A DNA stretch of 64,000 nt, from positions 3,038,001-3,102,000 of the forward strand of contig NZ_CP107904.1 in NCBI RefSeq assembly GCF_036013975.1, read 5' to 3'. The position numbers and the translations under genes are program-made. How positions within the stretch are numbered: the stretch's first letter is position 1; each line of letters begins with the position of its first letter. The notes under the pieces were generated by a model, which made no database searches, was not told the DNA's origin, and saw nothing but the letters and a program-made list of their open reading frames with translations. The stretch comes from Kitasatospora sp. NBC_00458. Lineage in GTDB: Bacteria > Actinomycetota > Actinomycetes > Streptomycetales > Streptomycetaceae. Shown piece by piece: positions 27,654-38,002 of the stretch.

Positions 27654-28820
27654 TCAGAGGATGAGCAGTGGCCTGATCTCCGAATAGGTCCGCTCCCCGA
27701 TCCCGCTCACCTGCCGGAGCTGGTCGACCGAGCGGAACATGCCGCCGTGCGAGGTGCGGAAGGCGATGATGCGCTGGGCCAGGGTCGGGCCGACGCCCGG
27801 GAGGGTGTCGAGCTGTTCGAGGGTGGCGCGGTTCAGGCTGACGGGCTGCTTCGCCGTTCCGGCCGGCGGCGCTCCGGCTCCCGACCCGGCGGCCGGTTGG
27901 AGTCCGGGCTCGCCGACGAGGATCTGTTCACCGTCCGTCAGTACGCGGGCCAGGTTGAGGTTCCTGGTGTCCGTGTCCGGCAGTGGGCCGCCGGCGACCC
28001 GCAGGGCGTCCGCGACCCGGGAGCCGCCGGGCAGGGTGTGCACGCCCGGCGAGTGGACGCGCCCCCCGATGTCGACCACCACGAAGGCGGACGGCTCCGC
28101 ACCGGTGGCTCCGCCGCCCGGAGCACCCGCTCCGGGTGCGTCGCCGACCTCGGAGAGGCCCCCGGAACCGGGCAGGCCCGGCACCGAGGCGGCCGGTTCC
28201 GCCGACGCGACCGCGACCGCCGGGACCTCGACGGACTGCGGTCGGTCCAGCCAGAAGTGCTGGACTCCGTAGCCCACGGCGAGCAGCAGCAGGACCAGCA
28301 GTCCCACCACCGCCCGCCGGTCGAGGGCGGCCAGCGCGCCCGCCCACGGGAACGCCCGCCCCGGCCCGGCCACGGGTTCCGCACCAGCCCGACCGTCCGG
28401 CGGGCCCACCGCCGGACCACCGGACGGGACGTCGGGCGGCAGGCCGAGCGGGAGGTCGGTTGAGAGGCCGGACGGGAGGTCAGGCGGGCCGGCGAACGGG
28501 AGGCCGGGCACCGCACCGGGCAGCTCCGCGGACAGGGAGTCAGGCGGCGGCTCGGACAGCCGGTCAGGCGGCGGGTCGGGCCGTCCGCGAGGCGGACCGG
28601 CCCCCACCCCGGCGCCACCGGCCGGGGGTCGGCCGTTCGCCGACCGCCCCGCCACCGTCGGCCGGTCCGCCGACCCCTCGTACACCGACGGCTCGTCGGG
28701 CGGGCCCTCGGTGTGCGGTCCCTCGGTGTGCGGCAGCAGGGCCGCCATCCGCAGGCCCGCGGTCTCGGTGATGTGCTGGATCCGGCGGCGCCTCGCCGCG
28801 CCGATGCGCATGCTCGTCAT
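27654..28820 (-). CDS. comEA: Competence DNA-receptor-like protein ComEA
   Basis: A 388-residue protein with a very long Pro/Gly/Leu-rich cytosolic N-terminus (about 30-175), one transmembrane helix (AVVGLLVLLLLAVGYGVQHF, about 190-208), an SLBB domain (VVDIGGRVHSPGVHTLPGGSRV) and a C-terminal helix-hairpin-helix DNA-binding region (VSLNRATLEQLDTLPGVG, then SGIGERTYSEI). Family members bind double-stranded DNA outside the membrane and hand it to ComEC, encoded 50 nt downstream. ATG at 28818-28820; TACCGT ends 7 nt before it, suggesting a leaderless transcript. Two DnaA-box-like sites lie 52-78 nt upstream. Confidence 0.9.
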   Translation of the reverse strand: MTSMRIGAARRRRIQHITETAGLRMAALLPHTEGPHTEGPPDEPSVYEGSADRPTVAGRSANGRPPAGGAGVGAGPPRGRPDPPPDRLSEPPPDSLSAELPGAVPGLPFAGPPDLPSGLSTDLPLGLPPDVPSGGPAVGPPDGRAGAEPVAGPGRAFPWAGALAALDRRAVVGLLVLLLLAVGYGVQHFWLDRPQSVEVPAVAVASAEPAASVPGLPGSGGLSEVGDAPGAGAPGGGATGAEPSAFVVVDIGGRVHSPGVHTLPGGSRVADALRVAGGPLPDTDTRNLNLARVLTDGEQILVGEPGLQPAAGSGAGAPPAGTAKQPVSLNRATLEQLDTLPGVGPTLAQRIIAFRTSHGGMFRSVDQLRQVSGIGERTYSEIRPLLIL

Positions 28821-28827
28821 GGGGAGG

Positions 28828-28833
28828 ACGGTA
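28828..28833 (-). promoter_or_regulatory. -10 element of comEA
   Basis: TACCGT on the minus strand, 7 nt before the ATG at 28820. No good -35 seen. Confidence 0.4.
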
Positions 28834-28871
28834 GGAGCCGCTGCGGAAACGCGCGGAAAATGCCGGGAGCC

Positions 28872-28898
28872 TGTGGACAACCCGGGGGCTGTGGAAAA
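28872..28898 (-). promoter_or_regulatory. Pair of DnaA boxes upstream of comEA
   Basis: On the minus strand TTGTCCACA (28872-28880) is a perfect match to the box preferred by streptomycete DnaA, and TTTTCCACA (28890-28898) is a close variant. They face the same way, 18 nt apart. The remaining 28899-29064 shows no gene. Confidence 0.55.
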
Positions 28899-29064
28899 AA
28901 AGCCACACCCGAATGAGGGAGTTCACCACCATGGCGTTGACGAAAGCCGACGCGGCACGCCCCGGCGCCGCGGATTCCACCGCCCTCGGGACACCTCCCG
29001 GCCACCGTGCCGGTCCGACCCCGCCCCGATCCTCACCCCGGCCCCGCCGCCCCCTCGCCGCAGC

Positions 29065-29910
29065 TCAGCGCGGCGACACCACCACCGCCAGCAGCCCCGG
29101 CCCGACGTGCGCGCCGATCACCGCGCCGACCTCGCCGACGTACAGGTCGCGCAGCCCCGGCACCCGTGCCCGCAGCCGCTCCGCGAGCGGCTCGGCCCGG
29201 TCCTCCGCCGCGAGGTGGTGGACGGCGATGTCGACCTCCCGCTCCCCCGCCCGCTCGACCGCGATCTCCTCCAGCCGGGCGATCGCCCGGGACGCCGTCC
29301 GGACCTTCTCCAGCGGTTCGATCCGCCCGCCGTCCAGGTGCAGCAGCGGCTTGACCGCCAGCGCCGAACCGAGCAGGGCCCGCGCGGCGCCGATCCGGCC
29401 GCCCCGGCGGAGGTACTCCAGGGTGTCGACGTAGAAGAAGCCGCTGCTCACCGCCGTCCGCCGGGTGGCGGCCCCGGCGGCCTCGTCCAGTGCCTGCCCG
29501 GCCTCGATCGCCTCGGCGGCCGCCAGGACCCCGTACCCGAGCGCCATGCCCACCAGCCTGCTGTCCACCACCCTGACCGGGACGGGCGACTCGGCGGCCG
29601 CCAGCCTGGCCGCCTCCGCCGTCCCGGAGAGCTCACCGGAGATGTGGACCGAGACGATCCCCCGCGCGCCCGCCTCGGCCGCCGCCCGGTAGGCGGCGGC
29701 GAACGACTCGGGGCTGGGGCGCGAGGTGGTGACCCGGTGCTTGCCCCGGAGCGCCTCGGCGACGTCCTTGGGGGAGATCTCGACCCCCTCCGCGAGCACC
29801 TCGTCACCGACCGCGACGCTCAGCGGGACCACCGTGATCCCGTGCCGGTCGACGGCCTCCTGGGGCAGGTAGGCCGTGGAGTCGGTGACAAGTGCGAGGT
29901 CGGCGGGCAT
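29065..29910 (-). CDS. DegV family fatty-acid-binding protein
   Basis: A 281-residue DegV/FakB-type protein. The start ADLALVTDSTAYLPQE, the TSRPSPESF loop and HISGELSGTAEAAR bind the fatty acid carboxylate, and FFYVDTLEYLRRGGRIG is the typical family segment. FakB proteins present fatty acids to the kinase FakA for phosphorylation; whether that pathway exists here cannot be judged from the window. ATG at 29908-29910 is chosen as the usual family start; TAACCT ends 7 nt upstream, consistent with a leaderless transcript. A GTG 7 codons earlier is possible. Confidence 0.9.
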   Translation of the reverse strand: MPADLALVTDSTAYLPQEAVDRHGITVVPLSVAVGDEVLAEGVEISPKDVAEALRGKHRVTTSRPSPESFAAAYRAAAEAGARGIVSVHISGELSGTAEAARLAAAESPVPVRVVDSRLVGMALGYGVLAAAEAIEAGQALDEAAGAATRRTAVSSGFFYVDTLEYLRRGGRIGAARALLGSALAVKPLLHLDGGRIEPLEKVRTASRAIARLEEIAVERAGEREVDIAVHHLAAEDRAEPLAERLRARVPGLRDLYVGEVGAVIGAHVGPGLLAVVVSPR

Positions 29911-29961
29911 GAGGCGGAGGTTACTCCCCACGTGGACGGGGCGACAGCGCCCGGCGGCCGG

Positions 29962-30762
29962 TCAGCCGGCCGTGGGCCCGGCCGTCGGCTTCCGCAGCCG
30001 GTTCGCCAGCTTGGCCAGCGGGTCGGCGAGGCCCAGGAGCTCCTCCGCGCTCGGCCGGCCGCCCGTTCCGTCCGGCAGCGCGTTCCGGGCCGCCCGCTCG
30101 CGCGAGGCCTCGCGCGGGGCGCCCGCACCGGCCGCGCTGCCACCCTCCGCACCCGGACGCGAACCCGCGCCACCCGCGCCACCCGCGCCACCCGCGCCAC
30201 CCGCCGAGGCGTCCCAGTGGCGCAGCGCCCCGGCCTCGTTCTCGCACTCCTGGCTCAGCCGGCCCAGCTCGTCGTCCGCGAACCGGTGCATCCGGTCCTG
30301 CGCCGCCCAGCGCATGGTCTCCGCGGAGTGGGTGATCCGCTCGGCCCGCTCACGCAGATCGGGCAGCTTCGCCGCGATGCGGCCGACGTCGGGCTCGCGC
30401 TCCAGCATCCGCAACTCGCCGTCCAGCTCGGCCGCGTGGGTGTCCAGCCTGGCCAGCAGCGCGAGCGACTCGGTGAGCTGGCCGTCCTGGGTGAGGCCGC
30501 CCTCCAGGACCTGCCGGGTGCCGGTCAGGGAGGTCCGCAGCCCCAGCCGGACGGCGGAGATCTGGCCCTGCGGGCCGGTCTGGGCGTACGTCTTGGCCCT
30601 GAGGGTGACGTTCTCCACCGCGCGCCGGGCCTTGGCCTCCTGGCGCTCCACCTTCTCGCCGACCACGCGGGCCGCCTTCACCACCCCGACCACGAGCAGC
30701 ACCGCCACCACGAGCCCGAGGAGCAGGGCCAGTCCGACCATCACGCCGAGCACGTCCATCAC
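29962..30762 (-). CDS. Coiled-coil single-pass membrane protein, unknown function
   Basis: A 266-residue protein with an N-terminal transmembrane helix (about 3-27, VMVGLALLLGLVVAVLLVVGVV), a long charged helical region with heptad-like pattern (KAARVVGEKVERQEAKARRAVENV..., LRERAERITHSAETMRW), a Gly/Ala tandem repeat and a basic C-terminus. The topology suggests a cytosolic coiled coil attached to the membrane. GTG at 30760-30762 has GGAAGG 6 nt upstream; an ATG follows immediately. No known domain recognised. It lies between degV and leuS, all on the minus strand. Confidence 0.8.
   Translation of the reverse strand: MMDVLGVMVGLALLLGLVVAVLLVVGVVKAARVVGEKVERQEAKARRAVENVTLRAKTYAQTGPQGQISAVRLGLRTSLTGTRQVLEGGLTQDGQLTESLALLARLDTHAAELDGELRMLEREPDVGRIAAKLPDLRERAERITHSAETMRWAAQDRMHRFADDELGRLSQECENEAGALRHWDASAGGAGGAGGAGGAGSRPGAEGGSAAGAGAPREASRERAARNALPDGTGGRPSAEELLGLADPLAKLANRLRKPTAGPTAG
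30164..30199 (-). repeat. Four exact 9-bp tandem units
   Basis: CCCGCGCCA occurs four times in a row inside the preceding gene and encodes a GGA tripeptide run. In-frame, likely variable in copy number. Confidence 0.9.
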
Positions 30763-31038
30763 GAGCCACCTTCCGCCAGCCGAACCGGTCCCCACCGGTC
30801 CAACGCGGGCCGGACCGCCATGGGTTCCACCGTAGCCCCCGTACCCGCCGGGATGGGGATCGATGGGTCCCTCCGGCCCCGAGATCAGGGACAGATCGGG
30901 GATCACCCCGAGAGCGCCGCGCCGCTCCCCCCGCATTCTGCCCGCGGGCCGCGCACGCCCCACCCGGCCTCCACGCGCCCCGTCCGGCCTCCACGCGCCC
31001 CGCCGGGCCACCCACCGCCCGGCGCGCCCGTGAACGCC
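30763..31038. other. Intergenic region upstream of the coiled-coil gene
   Basis: No gene recognised. 30955-31008 contains repeated CCTCCACGCGCCCCG units; the remainder is high-GC spacer without a clear promoter. Confidence 0.5.
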
Positions 31039-31074
31039 GCGGGGCGGGCGCCCCCGTAGGAACACCCGCCCCGC
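31039..31074 (-). terminator. leuS terminator
   Basis: A 10-bp perfect GC stem (31039-31048 with 31065-31074) 46 nt past the leuS stop. Confidence 0.6.
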
Positions 31075-31119
31075 AGTACGCCTCAGGCGCACGTCACCCG
31101 GACGCCACCCGGACCAGTG

Positions 31120-34029
<2,910 letters not shown>

Positions 34030-34140
34030 GGTCCTTCAAGCTCCATCGATGTCAGTTGGCGAACCGGCGCGCCGGGCCGGCCTCGGCGGACTGGGCCCGG
34101 GCCGGGGAACCCGGGCGGGTGCCGGGCGGGAACCCGGGCG

Positions 34141-34169
34141 GAAAACAAAAAAGCCCCTCGCAGGAGGGG
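34141..34169 (-). terminator. leuS attenuator: intrinsic terminator with U-tract
   Basis: Minus strand: CCCCTC-CTGC-GAGGGG (34154-34169) followed directly by CTTTTTTGTTTTC (34141-34153). This is the only classical U-tract terminator noticed in the window. It lies between the leader peptide and leuS, 112 nt before the start codon, and therefore must be bypassed for leuS expression. Confidence 0.88.
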
Positions 34170-34215
34170 ACGCCACGCCGACTCCGGCTCCGCCCGAGGG
34201 CGCGGCCGGTCCTGG

Positions 34216-34254
34216 TCAGCGCGGCCGGCTAAGGAGCAGGCGCACGGTTCGCAT
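34216..34254 (-). CDS. leuS leader peptide with three consecutive Leu codons
   Basis: A 12-codon reading frame, MRTVRLLLSRPR, with Leu codons CTG, CTC and CTT at positions 6-8. It lies upstream of the attenuator terminator and leuS, the layout of a classical amino-acid attenuator: a ribosome stalled at the Leu codons when charged tRNA-Leu is scarce would favour readthrough. The ATG (34252-34254) is 6 nt after TACCCT, so the leader mRNA is probably leaderless, starting at the peptide's own ATG. The competing antiterminator pairing was not modelled. Confidence 0.85.
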   Translation of the reverse strand: MRTVRLLLSRPR

Positions 34255-34260
34255 GGGCTC

Positions 34261-34266
34261 AGGGTA
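34261..34266 (-). promoter_or_regulatory. -10 element of the leuS leader transcript
   Basis: TACCCT on the minus strand, 6 nt before the leader-peptide ATG. No convincing -35. Confidence 0.5.
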
Positions 34267-34369
34267 CCGCAAGGGGGTAGGGCCCCTCCCGGCCATATCC
34301 GCCGTCCGGTCCGCGGCGTCGGGGGCGCCGGTTCGGACGGCGTCGAGGACGGGCGTTCGGGACCGGCGT

Positions 34370-35896
34370 TCAGGACGGCTCACCGGCGGCGGGTCCGACG
34401 GACGAACGGGACCGCGCCGCCGGCACCGACCCCGGCAGCAGCCCCGACGGCGGTGACGGCCGTGTCGACCCCGGCCCCGCCGCCTCCCCCACCCCCGCGG
34501 CACCGGACTCCACCGCAGCACCGGACTCCACCGCGACGTCGGCCTCCGCCACCGCCGCCACCTCAGGCCCCACAGCCACCGCCGACACCGCCGACACCGC
34601 CCGGAACGCCGCGTCGATGTCGCGCAGCGCCCGCGCGACCCGCTCCGACTGCATGCCGGCCGCCAGCGCGCGGGCCCGGTCCGCGGTGGCGACCGCCACG
34701 GCCGTGTCGCCGGTCCGTCGCTGGGAGTCGGCCAGCCGGACCATCAGCAGCGCCCGGGTCCGGGCCCGTCCGGGGCCGAGCCCGGCCACCGCCTCGGCCA
34801 GCAGCTCCTGGGCACGCCGGTCGTCACCCAGGAGAAGGTGCCCCTCCCCCACCATGCCCGCGAGGTCGGCGCGCACCTCACCGGCCTCGCCGTCCTCCTC
34901 CACGTGCCCCGCCCCCAGCTCCGCGAAGGCCCGTTCCGCCGCCTCCGCCAACGCCGCCCCCTCGCCCCGCCGCCCGTACGCGCGTGCGATCCGCCCGAGC
35001 TGCAGCGCCCGGTCGGCCGGGCCCAGCGCGTCACCGGCCGCCTCCACCGCCTCCGCCAGCACGGTGGCCACGTCCAGCCCCCGCCCGCCCGCGCCCTGGG
35101 TGGCGAGCACCACCAGGCCGCCGACCACGGCCACCCCCTGCCGGCGCTCGCCGCTCACGTGCGCGGCGCGAAGCGCCGCCGCGAACGCGCGCTGGGCGGC
35201 GGCGTCGTGACCGAGGTCGTACGCGGCCCAGCCCGCCAGCCCGGCCAGCCGGCTCGCCGCGCCGTACAGCGCGCGACCGAGCGGTTCGTCGTACGCGCCG
35301 AGTTCCAGCAGCTTGGCGACCATGGCCAGTTCGGCGCGGGCCGGACCGAGGACGAGGCCGCCACCGCAGGCGCGTTCCAGCCGCCGCTTGCTCCGGTAGC
35401 CGAGGCCGAGTTCGCGGACCAGCCCGGGGTCGACGCGCAGCGCGCCGTCGCCGCCCGCGACGGGGGGCGGCGGGGTGGCCAGCCGCCGGGCGGCCCCGGC
35501 GAGGTCGGTGTCGCGGAAGAGGTCGGTGAGGCGGACCGGTCCGGCGTCGGCGGCCGCCTCGCGCAGCGCGGTCTGTGCGGTGTCGGCCGTCCACGGGTCG
35601 GTGAGCAGCCGCGGGGAGAGGATCTTGGCGCCCCGGTGGCCGCCCATCCGGCCCCACAGCTGTTCGTAGGTGACGGCGATGCCCAGGGTGCGGCTGAGCA
35701 CCTCGCAGACGGCCTGGTCGTGCGGGCTGCGCGGGACCATGCCGCGGTCGCGCCACTTGTAGGGGGCGGTGGAGCTGATCGCCAGCCGCGACGGGAGGGT
35801 GAGGTTGACCTCGCGGGCCAGTCGCTCCGGGTTCCAGCCGAGCTGGTGCAGTATCCGGGCGAGTTCCTCGTTGCGTCTGCGCTCCAGGTCCGCCAT
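34370..35896 (-). CDS. HTH-TPR regulatory protein
   Basis: A 508-residue protein. The first ~100 residues look like an XRE-type DNA-binding domain (ELARILHQLGWNPERLAREVN; APYKWRDRGMVPRSPHDQAVCEVLSRTLG), a form common in streptomycete regulators. The middle (about 160-420) consists of tetratricopeptide-like helical pairs rich in Ala and Leu. The C-terminal 75 residues are disordered with a VESGAA repeat. Such HTH-TPR proteins, including NsdA-like regulators, often influence development or antibiotic production; the specific target is unknown. ATG at 35894-35896, no clear SD. It lies upstream of leuS on the same strand, but leuS has its own leader. Confidence 0.78.
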   Translation of the reverse strand: MADLERRRNEELARILHQLGWNPERLAREVNLTLPSRLAISSTAPYKWRDRGMVPRSPHDQAVCEVLSRTLGIAVTYEQLWGRMGGHRGAKILSPRLLTDPWTADTAQTALREAAADAGPVRLTDLFRDTDLAGAARRLATPPPPVAGGDGALRVDPGLVRELGLGYRSKRRLERACGGGLVLGPARAELAMVAKLLELGAYDEPLGRALYGAASRLAGLAGWAAYDLGHDAAAQRAFAAALRAAHVSGERRQGVAVVGGLVVLATQGAGGRGLDVATVLAEAVEAAGDALGPADRALQLGRIARAYGRRGEGAALAEAAERAFAELGAGHVEEDGEAGEVRADLAGMVGEGHLLLGDDRRAQELLAEAVAGLGPGRARTRALLMVRLADSQRRTGDTAVAVATADRARALAAGMQSERVARALRDIDAAFRAVSAVSAVAVGPEVAAVAEADVAVESGAAVESGAAGVGEAAGPGSTRPSPPSGLLPGSVPAARSRSSVGPAAGEPS

Positions 35897-35981
35897 GGCT
35901 CCGACGGTAGCGGTCCGCCGGGCCGCGCCGCCCCGGGCCCGTGAAAAAGCCGCGCCCCGCGGGACCCGCCTCCGGGAACGC

Positions 35982-36016
35982 CGAAGGCCGCCTCCCGGTT
36001 CGGGAGGCGGCCTTCG
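35982..36016 (-). terminator. Terminator of the first tRNA-Ala gene
   Basis: A perfect 16-bp stem (35982-35997 with 36001-36016) and 3-nt loop, 7 nt past the tRNA. It resembles the hairpin after the second tRNA-Ala in sequence and position. Confidence 0.85.
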
Positions 36017-36023
36017 ACTTCTG

Positions 36024-36096
<73 letters not shown>

Positions 36097-36328
36097 TTGA
36101 CTTGCAGTGTCACCGGGGGTTTCGTTCCGTTTCCCTCGGCGACATCGACTACTTTACACGGTCCGAGGGGTGCTCCACGAATCCGTTCTCCGGGCCCGTC
36201 TCCCGCCCGTCCGGGCCGCTGCCGCGCAGCGGGGGCGGGCGGTCACCCGCTCCGTCCGGGCCGCTCCCCCGCGGCGGCCCGGACGCCCCCGTCCCCGTCC
36301 CCCTCCCTCCGTCCCCCTCTCCCGCCCT
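36097..36328. other. Spacer between tRNA-Ala and the MFS gene
   Basis: No gene. Contains the possible tRNA promoter (TAAAGT, 36151-36156, minus) and, at 36285-36325, a C/T-rich tract with several runs of four or five C, i.e. G-runs in the downstream part of the MFS transcript. Confidence 0.5.
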
Positions 36329-36369
36329 GCCCGGGCCCGGCCGCTCCCCCGGGACGGCCGGGCCCGGGC
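36329..36369 (-). terminator. Terminator after the MFS gene
   Basis: A perfect 14-bp stem (36329-36342 with 36356-36369), 47 nt past the MFS stop. Confidence 0.7.
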
Positions 36370-36416
36370 CCCGGTGCTCAGGCGCGGCCCCGCCGCGGCA
36401 CGGCCCGGCTACCCCG

Positions 36417-37901
36417 CTATCCGGCCACCGCCCGCCGGACCCGCGCGGCGAAGACGGCCCCGATCACCATCCCCGTCCCGGCGACGACCGTGGTGACCAG
36501 CAGCGCGTGCCCGGAGTCGCGGGCGGGTGCCGGCAGGTCGACCGAACCGAGGAAGACCGTGCCGAGCAGCGCCACCCCGGCGACCTGTCCGAGCTGGATG
36601 GCGGTGACCATCACCCCGCTGGCGTCCGCCGCGTCCGCCGGGGCGACCCGGCCGAGTGCACGGGCGAACAGCGGCGCGTAGGCGCAGCCCGCGACCAGGC
36701 CGAGGGCGACGGTCAGCAGCAGGGGCGCCGCACCGACGTCCGTGCCGTCGCGCAGGAGCAGGCCGAGCAGCGCGTAGCCGGGGGCGAGCAGTCCGGTGCC
36801 GAGGATCGGGAGGACGCCGTGCAGCCTCCGGGGCAGCCGCTGCCAGTTCAGGCTGGCGAGCCCGAAGCCGACCGCGATCGGGGCCGAGCAGAGCCCGGCG
36901 TGCAGGGCGCTGTAGCTCAGCCCGGACTGCTGGTGCAGGGCGAAGGCGAGCATGAAGCCCGCGTAGGCCAGCATGATCATGAACAGTCCGCCGAGCGCGG
37001 GGAGCAGTCCGACCGCGCCCAGCACCCGGCCGGAGATCAGCGGCTGCCCGCCGCGCCGCGCGATCCGCCGCTCGACCACCGCGAACAGGGCGAACAGCAG
37101 CGCGCTGGCGCAGAGCAGCATCCAGCCCCAGGCCGGCCAGCCGAGTTCGTGGCCGAGGACGAGCGGCACCACCAGCATTCCGATGGCGGCGGCCAGCACC
37201 ACCAGGCCGGGGACGTCGAAGCCGCGTTCGCGGTCGCCGGGCAGGTCGGGCAGCAGCCGGGCACCGGCCGCGAGCAGCAGGAGCCCGATCGGCACGTTGA
37301 CCAGGAACACCGGGCGCCAGCCCGAGCCGAACAGGTCGGCGCTGACGAGGACCCCGCCGAGCACCTGTCCGGCGGCCAGCCCCCCGGCCAGCACCGCCGA
37401 GTAGAGCCCGAGCGCCCTGGTCCGGGCCGGGCCGGTGAAGGTCCGCTGCACCAGGCTCATCACCTGGGGCACCATCAGGGCCGCGCCGGCGCCCTGGAGG
37501 AGCCGGAAGGCGATCAGCCAGCCGGTGGCGGGGGCGAGTCCGCAGGCGAGGGAGGCGGCGGTGAAGGAGGCCAGGCCCGTCTGGAAGAGCCTGCTGTAGC
37601 CGTACCGGGCGCCGAGCCTTGCGCCGGTGATGAGCAGCACCGCGTAGGCGACGGTGTAGCCGGCCACGACGAACTGGAGGGCGGCGCCGGAGGCCCCCAG
37701 GTCGGTGCGGATGGTCGGCACGGCGACGTTGACGATGGCGGTGTCGAGAACGGCCATGAACTGGCCGCAGAGCACGAGCGCGAGGAGCAGCCGGGGCCTG
37801 GCGACCGGCACCGCGCCGGTCGGGGCGGCGGCGGGGGCGCCGGCCGGGGCGGCGGTCGGGACGGCGCCGGTCGGGCCGCGCCGGGTCTGGAGATCCGTCA
37901 T
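36417..37901 (-). CDS. MFS efflux transporter, DHA2 family (14 TM)
   Basis: A 494-residue transporter with about 14 hydrophobic helices after a cytosolic Ala/Pro-rich tail of about 35 residues. The first helix carries the DHA2 signature (QFMAVLDTAIVNVAVPTI), and motif A-like GARYGYSRLF and the motif-C-like AGQVLGGVL follow. It is a proton-coupled exporter of drugs or metabolites; substrate unknown. ATG at 37899-37901. It is divergently arranged with an MmyB-like regulator across 101 nt, a standard drug-responsive regulator-pump pair. The pair lies between tRNA-Ala copies one and two. Confidence 0.92.
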   Translation of the reverse strand: MTDLQTRRGPTGAVPTAAPAGAPAAAPTGAVPVARPRLLLALVLCGQFMAVLDTAIVNVAVPTIRTDLGASGAALQFVVAGYTVAYAVLLITGARLGARYGYSRLFQTGLASFTAASLACGLAPATGWLIAFRLLQGAGAALMVPQVMSLVQRTFTGPARTRALGLYSAVLAGGLAAGQVLGGVLVSADLFGSGWRPVFLVNVPIGLLLLAAGARLLPDLPGDRERGFDVPGLVVLAAAIGMLVVPLVLGHELGWPAWGWMLLCASALLFALFAVVERRIARRGGQPLISGRVLGAVGLLPALGGLFMIMLAYAGFMLAFALHQQSGLSYSALHAGLCSAPIAVGFGLASLNWQRLPRRLHGVLPILGTGLLAPGYALLGLLLRDGTDVGAAPLLLTVALGLVAGCAYAPLFARALGRVAPADAADASGVMVTAIQLGQVAGVALLGTVFLGSVDLPAPARDSGHALLVTTVVAGTGMVIGAVFAARVRRAVAG

Positions 37902-37921
37902 GGACCGAGCGTCACCGACCG

Positions 37922-37960
37922 CCGGTACCGGTGGTTAGAGCCTGCCGATCCTGGTACCGA
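37922..37960. promoter_or_regulatory. Candidate operator in the MFS/regulator divergent region
   Basis: CCGGTACCGG (37922-37931) is a perfect palindrome, and a second GGTACC core (37953-37958) lies about 29 nt on. Both are inside the 101-nt shared promoter region. Binding by the adjacent regulator is inference. Confidence 0.35.
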
Positions 37961-38002
37961 CAGCACCTGTCCGGCCCGGCCGGGCTGCGGCACGATGACG
38001 GT

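Noticed and set aside
27654..28820. Evidence for natural competence from comEA/comEC
   Set aside because: Both genes are common in actinobacteria without shown competence; no pilus or DprA genes are in the window.
34141..34169. Terminator belonging simply to the HTH-TPR gene
   Set aside because: It lies more than 200 nt past that gene's stop, after a new promoter and the Leu-rich frame, so it is better explained as the leuS attenuator.
34030..34260. T-box riboswitch for leuS
   Set aside because: No T-box sequence or specifier-loop arrangement was seen; a short Leu-codon peptide explains the leader better.
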